A stretch of 7,517 bases of DNA from Promethearchaeum sp. (GTDB lineage: Archaea; Asgardarchaeota; Lokiarchaeia; Sigyniarchaeales; Promethearchaeaceae). Every line of letters starts with the position of its first letter. Positions within the stretch are counted from its first letter, which is position 1. The stretch is taken from assembly GCA_030611625.1 (NCBI GenBank), contig JAUWPK010000185.1:1-7517 (forward strand), written 5' to 3'. This document shows positions 1 to 7,193 of this stretch, piece by piece. The position numbers and the translations under genes were made by a program. The notes beneath the pieces are model-generated. The model saw nothing but the letters and a program-made list of their open reading frames with translations. It made no database searches and was not told where the DNA came from.

Positions 1-2036
1 CTTTAGCCGTGGCAGCTATACCTGAAGGATTACCAGCTGTAGTAACCGTATGTCTTGCAATTGGAGTTACACGAATGTCTAATCGAAATGCAATTGTCAA
101 GAAATTACATTCAGTTGAGACCCTAGGATGTACAACAGTAATCTGCTCTGATAAAACTGGAACCCTTACAAAAAATGAGATGACAGTTAGGGCTATTTGG
201 ACAGGTGGAAAAATGTATGATGTGTCTGGTTCAGGTTATGAACCCGAAGGTAAAATAACTTTGGCAGATCAAGAGGTTGTGGTAAAGAATATACCAGATC
301 TTGAAAGAACTTTACGTATTGGAATATTGTGCAATGATGCTCGAATAAGCCAAGATGAAAAAACAGGAAAATGGAATACATTCGGAGATCCAACAGAAGG
401 ATGTTTAGTTACGGCAGCATGGAAAGCTGGAATGGAACCAAAAGCAACAAATGCCAATTTTCCACGAATTGATGAAATTCCATTCGATTCTACTAGAAAA
501 AGAATGTCAACAGTAAATGAAATAGATGGAAAGAAATTGGCTTTAATCAAAGGAGCTACTGAAATTATATTAGATTATTGCAAAAACATTCAAACTAATG
601 GAGAAATCCGCCTAATTACAGATGAAGACAAAAATCAAATTATTAAGGCATATGAACTAAAAGCCAGTGAAGCTTTACGTGGACTAGGATTTGCTTATCG
701 TGAAGCTGAAGGAATTCCTGTTGAGATAGATGATCTTGAAAAAGATCTAACATTTGTTGGAATGCAATTTATGATTGATCCACCTCGAGATGAAGTAAAA
801 GTTGCAATGCAAGAATGCAAAGGAGCAGGAATTGGAGTTAAAATGATCACAGGGGATAATCTAATAACAGCAACTGCCATTGCAGTAGAATTAGGTATGA
901 TTGAAAAAGGTGAAATCACTCATGAAGGTAAAGATATCCCTAATATGACAGATGAAGATATTGAAAATTGCAAAGTTTATGCGAGAGTTAGTCCTGAACA
1001 TAAACAAAATATAGTTAAAGCTCTTCAAAATCGAAAACAAATTGTAGCAATGACAGGGGATGGTGTAAATGACGCGCCTGCTTTGAAAAATGCAAATGTA
1101 GGAATAGCAATGGGTATAACAGGAACAGATGTATCGAAAGAAGCTGCAGTAATGGTTTTAGCAGATGATAATTTTGCAACAATAGTAAATGCTGTTGAAG
1201 AGGGTCGGGGAATTTATGATAATATCAATAAATTCATTCAATATCTCTTGTCATCAAACGTCATGGAAGTGCTAGTGCTTCTCATCGCAGCAATCTTAAA
1301 GCTTCCACCACCACTTGTTGCCACACAATTACTTTGGATAAATCTTGTTACAGATGGTGCGCCCGCTTTAGCATTAGGTTACGATCCTTATGATCCAACT
1401 TTGATGAAACAACAACCACGTCCTTATGATGAACCAATTCTAACCAGAAACTTTGTAATCCAAATGTTTTTCCGAGGAGGGGTTAAAACTATTGTAATTC
1501 TTGGTATATACCTGTTATATATCTATCCAACTGCTTTGCAACCAACTGAAATGCATTATGAGCACCTAGTTTATTTGTATGAAAATGTTGATGGGGTTGC
1601 CGAAAACCTTGGTGCTGCTGCTACAGGCTTGAGTGATTTAGAATTACTTGTAATAAAATATGAAGAGCATTCTGTTTTAAGCAAATTATCTCCTCAAGAT
1701 TTAATATTAGATAGATACGTTATGTGGCATGCGAGATCAGTTTGTTTCTTAGCAATGATGTTTGGTGAAATGGCAAATGCATTTAATTGCCGTTCGGAAT
1801 ACAGTTCTCTTTTCAAAATCGGACTTCTTACCAATAAATTCATGCTCTATGCTGTAGGAATTTCAAGTATTTTAACAGTTGCACTTTATATCCCAGGAAG
1901 CCCATTAGGATTAATCTTTAAAGTCATTCCGATGCCTTTCCTTGAATGGTTATGGCTTATTCCAATGATTATAATTGTAATAGGTTCTGTTGAATTAATG
2001 AAATTGTATTACCGCAAGACACTGAATCTAACTTAA
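1..2036 (+). CDS. P-type Ca2+-transporting ATPase, SERCA-like (type IIA), 5'-truncated by window
   Basis: The reading frame is open from the first full codon at base 3, so the start lies upstream; the GTG at base 9 is an internal valine of helix M4. Residues below are counted from that codon. Seen: the M4 PEGLP motif (5-9), the phosphorylation loop CSDKTGTLT with Asp48 as phosphoacceptor, the nucleotide-binding KGA (181-183), TGD (281-283), and the hinge TGDGVNDAP (349-357). About six C-terminal membrane helices follow (roughly 408-429, 436-457, 487-507, 571-594, 608-629, 643-665). Residues matching the two SERCA Ca2+ sites are all present: VAxIPE in M4, Asn417 and Glu420 in M5, Asn445, Thr448 and Asp449 in M6, Glu587 in M8. 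This supports ATP-driven Ca2+ export across the cell membrane. The M7-M8 loop is long (about 63 residues). The actuator domain and M1-M3 are outside the window. Family call is firm; Ca2+ specificity is inferred from the ligand set. Confidence 0.95.
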   Translation, partial: LAVAAIPEGLPAVVTVCLAIGVTRMSNRNAIVKKLHSVETLGCTTVICSDKTGTLTKNEMTVRAIWTGGKMYDVSGSGYEPEGKITLADQEVVVKNIPDLERTLRIGILCNDARISQDEKTGKWNTFGDPTEGCLVTAAWKAGMEPKATNANFPRIDEIPFDSTRKRMSTVNEIDGKKLALIKGATEIILDYCKNIQTNGEIRLITDEDKNQIIKAYELKASEALRGLGFAYREAEGIPVEIDDLEKDLTFVGMQFMIDPPRDEVKVAMQECKGAGIGVKMITGDNLITATAIAVELGMIEKGEITHEGKDIPNMTDEDIENCKVYARVSPEHKQNIVKALQNRKQIVAMTGDGVNDAPALKNANVGIAMGITGTDVSKEAAVMVLADDNFATIVNAVEEGRGIYDNINKFIQYLLSSNVMEVLVLLIAAILKLPPPLVATQLLWINLVTDGAPALALGYDPYDPTLMKQQPRPYDEPILTRNFVIQMFFRGGVKTIVILGIYLLYIYPTALQPTEMHYEHLVYLYENVDGVAENLGAAATGLSDLELLVIKYEEHSVLSKLSPQDLILDRYVMWHARSVCFLAMMFGEMANAFNCRSEYSSLFKIGLLTNKFMLYAVGISSILTVALYIPGSPLGLIFKVIPMPFLEWLWLIPMIIIVIGSVELMKLYYRKTLNLT

Positions 2037-2054
2037 AATTACCAAAGATTGGAA

Positions 2055-2071
2055 TTTTTTTTTTATTTTTT
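2055..2071 (+). terminator. T-rich putative archaeal terminator after the Ca2+ ATPase
   Basis: A run of ten T, one A and six T begins 19 bases after the ATPase stop codon, with no obvious hairpin before it. Archaeal RNA polymerase commonly terminates at such T tracts on the non-template strand. The gene downstream is on the opposite strand, so termination is expected here. Confidence 0.5.
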
Positions 2072-2073
2072 CT

Positions 2074-2097
2074 ACAAAATTAGTTTTAAAAAATTAA
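2074..2097 (-). terminator. Weak T-rich putative terminator after the proteasome beta homologue
   Basis: Read on the minus strand, the bases just past the stop codon at 2112 hold a T6 run (2093-2088) and a T4 run (2079-2076). They are arranged tail-to-tail with the stronger plus-strand T tract. Convergent genes only 75 bases apart make a termination zone likely, but the signal is weak. Confidence 0.25.
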
Positions 2098-2111
2098 ATG
2101 AAGAATATAGA

Positions 2112-2735
2112 TTATTCTCCGAGTTCCTTAAATGGGAGGTGCAAAGTTTCAACAGAATCCATTGTAATTGCCATTATATCCATAGCATTTCCGGCCATTG
2201 CATCTCTTTTAATTGCGTTTCTTATAACCTTCTTCATTAATTCAACACCTTTTTTTACTGTGAGTGTAGGCTTATATTCGGCTTCCAAAATTGAAACGGC
2301 AAAGGTTGCAGAACTTCCGCTCACTCCGTAATCATCTTCCATTAGAGATCCAATAGCATCCATGGTGTAAACCCTAGGGCCATTTTCATCAATTCCAGCT
2401 ATTTCTACATTAACAAATAATGGTGCAAGTTTTCTTTGATACATAAAATTTGCAACCATTTTAGCCATTGCTTGCACTGAGATTTTATAACCCTCACGTA
2501 ACTCATAGATATTTGCTTGAGCATTCATAATTCGACTTAGGGCTTGAAAATCACCGATAAGTCCATAACATGATATTGCAATCTTTTTATCCTTCGTCAA
2601 GGAAAATATCTTTTTAACGTTTTTATTATTAACTGTGTACCCCCAAGTGCTTCTGGTGTCGTTACCAAGTACTACTCCATCTTTGCATCTGATTGCTACG
2701 CTACACGCGCCCGGAACCCATATTTGTTGAGCCAT
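2112..2735 (-). CDS. Proteasome beta-subunit homologue lacking the catalytic Thr1, probably non-catalytic
   Basis: 207 residues from the ATG at 2735; an in-frame TTG at 2744 would add three residues, but the ATG is preferred. Beta-family marks: a KDGVVL strand (18-23), Asp26 (=Asp17 in mature numbering), KKI with Lys42 (=Lys33), GLIGD (58-62), MDAIG (125-129), GSS with Ser141 (=Ser129), and RD with Asp178 (=Asp166). Active archaeal subunits have a propeptide ending in Gly followed by TTT; here Gly9 is followed by Ala-Cys-Ser, so Thr1 is Ala10. The usual RDSASG reads RDAMAG, so Ser169 is also alanine. Known for the family: Thr1 is both nucleophile and autoprocessing residue. Inference: the leader (MAQQIWVPG) is not removed and the subunit is structural or regulatory, as in inactive eukaryotic beta subunits. 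No alpha subunit or unfoldase lies nearby. The neighbour downstream is convergent and the one upstream divergent, so it is transcribed alone. Loss of function or an unusual Ntn-hydrolase chemistry are alternatives. Confidence 0.92.
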   Translation of the reverse strand: MAQQIWVPGACSVAIRCKDGVVLGNDTRSTWGYTVNNKNVKKIFSLTKDKKIAISCYGLIGDFQALSRIMNAQANIYELREGYKISVQAMAKMVANFMYQRKLAPLFVNVEIAGIDENGPRVYTMDAIGSLMEDDYGVSGSSATFAVSILEAEYKPTLTVKKGVELMKKVIRNAIKRDAMAGNAMDIMAITMDSVETLHLPFKELGE

Positions 2736-2782
2736 TTTATTCAATTTTTATAGTTTTCTAATAGCTTGGTAATAGATTGGCA

Positions 2783-2791
2783 ATTTAAATT
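2783..2791 (-). promoter_or_regulatory. TATA-like box, putative promoter of the proteasome beta homologue
   Basis: On the minus strand the sequence ATTTAAATT is preceded by a run of A, which could serve as a purine-rich BRE. Initiation about 25 bases downstream would fall near 2761, giving a leader of about 26 bases before the ATG at 2735. A second TATAAAAA (2752-2745) is too close to the ATG to serve that start. No clear Shine-Dalgarno is seen. Confidence 0.35.
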
Positions 2792-2820
2792 TTTTTTTGT
2801 TTGAAAATATTTGAGAAATA

Positions 2821-2830
2821 TCTATATACA
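2821..2830 (+). promoter_or_regulatory. TATA-like box, putative promoter of the DUF4332-like/HEAT gene pair
   Basis: TCTATATACA lies about 55 bases before the ATG at 2880, preceded by the purine-rich stretch GAGAAA that could be a BRE. A start site about 25 bases downstream would fall near 2851, giving a leader of about 29 bases. An AGGAG at 2857-2861 is inside this predicted leader but sits 18 bases from the ATG, farther than usual. This is the only good promoter candidate for the two downstream plus-strand genes. Confidence 0.4.
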
Positions 2831-2879
2831 CTTCACTTAATCACAAAAGTTATTTTAGGAGTTTACCACAAATTCAATC

Positions 2880-3659
2880 ATGAATGATTTATCACAATTT
2901 GAGAGTGTTGGATTTGAATATACAAAAAAGCTAAAAACTCTCAAAATAAAAAATATAGATGATTTCCTAAAATACCCTATAGAATTTATCCATGAAAAAT
3001 CTGGAATTGACATTAAACGTTTAGAACAATTTTCAGATTTATTTGATCTATATCGCGTGCCACAATTATCGGCTCGGGAGGCTGAATTACTTTATAACGC
3101 AAATATTAATTCGGTTGAGGAACTTTCTCATAGGCAATCCATACGGATTTATTACAAATTAAAGAATATTGATGAAGAGACATATTTTATTATACTACAG
3201 TTACCCACTTTTGCTCAAATTGACGAGTGGATATATTTTGCAAAAATGTTGACAAAACGAATAAAATATGGCCTAAACATCCCTCTAATCTTATTTCCAA
3301 TGGTTTCAATAAGAAATGCAAGCGAATTAAAAAATTACAAGATTTTTACATTAAATGATTTCATATCTAAAGAACCAAATATCCCAAAAATATGGCGAAA
3401 TATTAATATGAAAAGAAAAGACTATAAAAAGCTAATAGGAATGATTGGTTTCGTGAAAATTGCAGGAGTTGATATATATTTTGCGAAAATATTCCAAGAT
3501 GCAGGGATAAAAAATGTAAAAGAATTTAAAGAATTAGAAGCGGATGAGATATTAAAGATGGTAAAAACAGTTCAAATTCAAGAAATCTCTTGCATTGAAG
3601 AGATAGACATAGAAACAATAAAGGAAATTAAAAAAAGCATACTGGAGGATGAATTTTAA
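2880..3659 (+). CDS. Four-module DUF4332/helix-hairpin-helix-like protein
   Basis: 259 residues, soluble, with no signal peptide or membrane segment. I do not recognise an exact family, but the sequence is internally repetitive. Four units of about 21 residues align without gaps at roughly 10-30, 63-83, 142-162 and 197-217. Their cores are YTKKLKTLKIKNIDDF, REAELLYNANINSVEEL, NASELKNYKIFTLNDF and YFAKIFQDAGIKNVKEF. The shared pattern is a helix ending in Leu/Phe, then x-x-(A/K)-x-I, then a second helix starting (N/S/T)-(V/I/L)-x-(E/D)-(F/L). This resembles DUF4332 and related helix-hairpin-helix folds. The GxG hairpin typical of DNA-binding HhH is degraded, so nucleic-acid binding is possible but not shown; protein binding is as likely. 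The gene has its own candidate promoter. Its TAA is followed immediately by the next ATG, so the two genes are almost certainly co-transcribed and translationally coupled. The start is the only ATG after the in-frame stop at 2856-2858. Confidence 0.85.
   Translation: MNDLSQFESVGFEYTKKLKTLKIKNIDDFLKYPIEFIHEKSGIDIKRLEQFSDLFDLYRVPQLSAREAELLYNANINSVEELSHRQSIRIYYKLKNIDEETYFIILQLPTFAQIDEWIYFAKMLTKRIKYGLNIPLILFPMVSIRNASELKNYKIFTLNDFISKEPNIPKIWRNINMKRKDYKKLIGMIGFVKIAGVDIYFAKIFQDAGIKNVKEFKELEADEILKMVKTVQIQEISCIEEIDIETIKEIKKSILEDEF
3644..3648 (+). promoter_or_regulatory. Shine-Dalgarno for the HEAT/TPR membrane protein
   Basis: GGAGG lies inside the last codons of the upstream gene, 11 bases before the ATG at 3660. 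It is the best ribosome-binding match in the window. It fixes the start of the membrane protein and supports translational coupling across the TAAATG junction. Confidence 0.75.
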
Positions 3660-6600
3660 ATGGTACTTATCGATACTTTGATCATAAGTCTATATATTAC
3701 TGTAGGAGTAATTGGATTTTTATTTGGATTTTCTCTAGTCTTTAAAAATCTGAAAAAAATTAATCGGATCGAGCGAGAAAAATTTGATTTTGGTGATTGG
3801 CTTGCATCTATCGGCTTTGGCTCAATGTTTACACTAGCAATTTTATTTGCATTAAATCTTTCAATAGATACGATAAACGCATCAGGAGATCCCCTTCCTT
3901 CAATTGCAGGGTATTTATTAGCAATTATGTTAGGGATCCTACTAGTTTATCCATTATGGGAAGTATTCTTTTTAGGAAGGCCTACATCAGATAGCGTTCA
4001 TGATTTTCATAAATTTTTAGAATCGAGAATATTAGATAGATTTAAGGGAAAAATTGCGTATTTGGTTTCTTTTGGAATTTTTATCGTGATTTACATTATT
4101 CCGGTTATTGTCTTCACTCTTTTATCAACTTATGATTTCTTAGAAATCGTTTTTATATGGTTTTTATTATTCCCTCTCTTCTTTTTAAACTATTTTGCAG
4201 CAAATGGGATTGTATCTGGTATTTTACAGACAAGTTATAGAAGGACTATCTCTTCAGACATATTAGAAGCTACCAATATCGGACAAAATAAGAAGAAAAA
4301 ATTCATGAATGGGTTTACTATTGCGATAACTTGGTTACCATTTCTTCTTAATGCTTATACTATTGCTAATGTTCTCATAAGGGCAGCTTCAGGCTATGAA
4401 TTTAGTCAAAAAGATAATTTGATGGGATATATTTCATTAATTACAACAGTTCCTCTTGGAATTAAGGGCTTCTTTGACAAATTTTGGAATAAGAAATCAA
4501 AAACAAAAACAATTGATTTTCTATTTAGCGGATACATCTTCATCGCGATCGGCATTAATATGTTGATTAACTTCTTCCAAATTAATAAGGATTTAGTAGG
4601 TTCAGTTTTAAGTCAAGTGAATATATTGGAACCATTAATTCCTGTCTTCTCTGATTATACTTTGTTAGTTCCGATTATAGTCATTCAGAGTTTTATAACT
4701 TTGATCTATGGAATTATTATTTTTGTGCAAAGAAATTCAGATTTTCACTCTGATATTAGATTAAGGGCAACTTCAATAGCATTTGGAATAAAAGATCTTG
4801 ACGATTTAATCATAAAGAATGTTCCTGGGCCAAAAAAATCAAGGAAAATAAAGGAAAGAAAATATGATTTTCTAACTCTATACAAATCCCTTTTGCTTCC
4901 AAATCTCTATTCCCGTTACGGAGTTGATCTAAATGAACAAGTCAGATTAAAAGCGCGACAATATTTGCTTCTTATAAGCATCAATGACACAGCACATGCT
5001 CAAAAAATAGTTAATTTTGTTTTTGAAACTTCAATAGATTCAAAAGTTTCCAAAGATTCAAAAGAACTCAATTATTCGAAATATTCCGTCAAAGAATCTA
5101 TCAATTTATTAGGGGATATCGGGAAGAAATATCCTGAATTTGTAATGGATCGACTTATCAATGCATTGTCCGATTCAGATATTCAGATTCAAAGGTATAT
5201 TCTAGATGCACTAGGAGATATTGGTGAAAAAAAGGAGAATTTAATTATAATATTGGATGAAATCCAACCATTATTGGTAAGTCCACTCTATGAATTGAGA
5301 ACAGCCGCATTTCAAGCAATTTCAGAAATGGTAATGGAGGGACAAGGAGACAATGAATTTATTCAAATTGCGTTAGGCAAAATTTACAATATCCTATCTG
5401 ATAGTTATATAAACTCAGATGTGATCGATACTGCTATGGAATCTTTGGTTCAGATGAGCGCAAAAGTTGCTGACGATTTAGATATCTCTAAAATTCTACC
5501 TTTTATTCACTATTCTGAAGGTAAAGACAAGGACACAAATAATTATATTATACAAAATGCGATAATTGTTCTGGGTTATATGGTGTATTACAATATTGAT
5601 ACGTTCCCGTTGAAAGATATAAGAAATTTTCTCAAGGATGAACGCAATTTTATAAGATATGTCGCAAGCGATGCAATCGGTAATTTTATATTGAAATGTT
5701 CTGATGGTCATAAAGAAATTCTATTAATAGATTTAATGGTAATGTCTTTGTATGATGAAGATTCAGATGTTAATGAAATGTGTGCAGAAAGCATAACAGA
5801 ATTTTTAATATTAAATAAAAGATATGAACCAATAATAGATGGGCAGAAAATATCTGTTTTAGATTATTACTTGAAAGCTCTATCGAGTTCAGAAAGAAAA
5901 ATAGCCGAAAAAGCGAGCGAAGCGTTGAAATCGATCAGTCCACTATATGAAGAGAATATATACCCTCAATTAGAAGAAATCATCAAAAAGCAAGAAAATC
6001 TGGAATTAGTCAGGGATTGCCTTCATGTAATTGCCCTTTCTGGAATTGAAGAGCATCTAAGCGTTGATTTGAATTTGATCTATAATCTAACTGAACATAC
6101 GGATGCGAGTGTTCGTGCGGAAGCCATTTATACATTAGGATTACTCTCAAAAAATAGACCAGAAATTGATGAAAAACATGTTATAAAGTTAATCGATGAT
6201 TCAGATCCTCAAGTAAGACAAGAAACCATTTTTGCTTTAGGAAAAATAGGAATAAATAAACCTAATGAAGTAATTCCAGTTTTAATTCAAGGAATCTTTG
6301 ATATCGATAGACAATCAGAGGATAAAATTAACGAAGTTGAGTTATTTGCTGAAAGTTTAGGATTAATTGGGGCTGAACATCCGTCCAATGAGGTTATTAT
6401 AGTTTTGCAGAGCACATTGATGGGGGACACAAATCCATTCACTAAGGATGTTATAGCTCATGCCTTGGGTGCAATTGGCCATGGAATGATTCGTTCGGGA
6501 AATGCGACAAAGAGAATTGAAAATGATGCTTTTTACAATAGGGTTGCTTGGTTAAGAAGGTCGGGAAAAATTGAATATACAATTGGAAATCTAGTTATAA

Positions 6601-7193
6601 TTTTCATCGAAGCATTGCAATTAAAAGCAATTCCTAATTCAATCATGAATGAAATTTCTGATGCGGTCCAAGATCTTTTACCTGTGTTTTTATTCGTTGA
6701 TGAGGATGAAAGAAAGAAAAACATAATCCTAACAACCATTAAAGAGTTACTTGCTCAAGCATATTATAGTAATTACAATAATGAAATTCTCGAAACAATA
6801 GATAGGGTTGACAGTTTAATAAGTTTCAAGCGTAGTTTTGAAACAGATTTGACATCTTTGCAGGAACAATTCGTATTCTTTGCAAAGCAATACACAAGTG
6901 ATGGAAAACAATTTTATGACCAAGGTGGCGTCTTTTTAGAATTAGCTGAGAAAGATCCTGAATTTTATGATTATGCTCTTCGTTCCTTTGAAATTGCTAT
7001 CGATTTAGCCCCATTTGAATTTTTCACTCCTGATTGCTTACTGCATATGGCTTCAATTTTGGAGCAAAAGAAAGAATATCAGAAAGCAAAGAAGAAATTT
7101 GAAGAGGCTTTAGAAATTTTCAGCAGTTTGGATGAAATTGAGAAAATGAAAGAATGCGAAAGTGCTCTTACTTCTATTCAGCAACATCTTTAA
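3660..7193 (+). CDS. Large polytopic membrane protein with cytoplasmic HEAT-like solenoid and C-terminal TPRs
   Basis: 1177 residues; function unknown. About nine membrane helices are visible (roughly 4-27, 46-67, 80-104, 133-157, 160-185, 217-241, 253-272, 285-307, 334-357); the seventh is the least hydrophobic. Lys/Arg-rich loops at 29-41, 105-132, 186-216 and 273-284 all fall on one side, so positive-inside predicts N-terminus out and everything after 357 in the cytoplasm. From about 425 to 942 paired helices of HEAT type recur, for example 477-524 (LLGDIGKK, ALGDIGEK), 544-558, 664-679, 817-864 (VRAEAIYTLGLLS, VRQETIFALGKIG) and 927-942. The stretch 943-1085 is helical without clear repeats. 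Two TPR-like units follow (about 1087-1120 and 1124-1157; EYQKAKKKFEEALEIF). HEAT and TPR solenoids bind proteins, so a membrane-anchored scaffold or receptor is inferred. No catalytic motif is seen. It starts at the base after the stop of the DUF4332-like gene, which is its likely partner. Confidence 0.88.
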   Translation: MVLIDTLIISLYITVGVIGFLFGFSLVFKNLKKINRIEREKFDFGDWLASIGFGSMFTLAILFALNLSIDTINASGDPLPSIAGYLLAIMLGILLVYPLWEVFFLGRPTSDSVHDFHKFLESRILDRFKGKIAYLVSFGIFIVIYIIPVIVFTLLSTYDFLEIVFIWFLLFPLFFLNYFAANGIVSGILQTSYRRTISSDILEATNIGQNKKKKFMNGFTIAITWLPFLLNAYTIANVLIRAASGYEFSQKDNLMGYISLITTVPLGIKGFFDKFWNKKSKTKTIDFLFSGYIFIAIGINMLINFFQINKDLVGSVLSQVNILEPLIPVFSDYTLLVPIIVIQSFITLIYGIIIFVQRNSDFHSDIRLRATSIAFGIKDLDDLIIKNVPGPKKSRKIKERKYDFLTLYKSLLLPNLYSRYGVDLNEQVRLKARQYLLLISINDTAHAQKIVNFVFETSIDSKVSKDSKELNYSKYSVKESINLLGDIGKKYPEFVMDRLINALSDSDIQIQRYILDALGDIGEKKENLIIILDEIQPLLVSPLYELRTAAFQAISEMVMEGQGDNEFIQIALGKIYNILSDSYINSDVIDTAMESLVQMSAKVADDLDISKILPFIHYSEGKDKDTNNYIIQNAIIVLGYMVYYNIDTFPLKDIRNFLKDERNFIRYVASDAIGNFILKCSDGHKEILLIDLMVMSLYDEDSDVNEMCAESITEFLILNKRYEPIIDGQKISVLDYYLKALSSSERKIAEKASEALKSISPLYEENIYPQLEEIIKKQENLELVRDCLHVIALSGIEEHLSVDLNLIYNLTEHTDASVRAEAIYTLGLLSKNRPEIDEKHVIKLIDDSDPQVRQETIFALGKIGINKPNEVIPVLIQGIFDIDRQSEDKINEVELFAESLGLIGAEHPSNEVIIVLQSTLMGDTNPFTKDVIAHALGAIGHGMIRSGNATKRIENDAFYNRVAWLRRSGKIEYTIGNLVIIFIEALQLKAIPNSIMNEISDAVQDLLPVFLFVDEDERKKNIILTTIKELLAQAYYSNYNNEILETIDRVDSLISFKRSFETDLTSLQEQFVFFAKQYTSDGKQFYDQGGVFLELAEKDPEFYDYALRSFEIAIDLAPFEFFTPDCLLHMASILEQKKEYQKAKKKFEEALEIFSSLDEIEKMKECESALTSIQQHL

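Noticed and set aside
9..11. GTG at base 9 as a true start of the Ca2+ ATPase
   Set aside because: It lies within the conserved M4 helix just before PEGLP. The frame stays open to the window edge, and about a third of the enzyme is expected upstream.
193..919. Minus-strand open frames of 66, 93 and 74 codons within the Ca2+ ATPase
   Set aside because: They are opposite strongly conserved ATPase coding sequence and their translations are low-complexity mirror readings of it.
2049..2331. Two overlapping plus-strand open frames (63 and 77 codons) with Phe/Ile/Ser-rich translations
   Set aside because: They lie antisense to the 3' part of the proteasome beta homologue, which has clear family motifs. 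Their translations show no recognisable features and no ribosome-binding site precedes them.
2736..2744. TTG at 2744 as the start of the proteasome beta homologue
   Set aside because: It would add only Met-Asn-Lys. The ATG at 2735 is the stronger codon, and neither start has a Shine-Dalgarno that favours the longer form.
3797..3994. 65-codon plus-strand frame inside the membrane protein gene
   Set aside because: It is out of frame with a hydrophobic region of a well-supported gene and has no start signal.
5496..6739. Minus-strand frames of 71 and 68 codons inside the HEAT region
   Set aside because: They are antisense to continuous HEAT-repeat coding sequence with no independent evidence.
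2880..7193. The DUF4332-like/HEAT pair as a phage-defence system
   Set aside because: No nuclease, NTPase, NADase, protease or other effector motif is visible in either protein, and no defence genes or mobile elements flank them.
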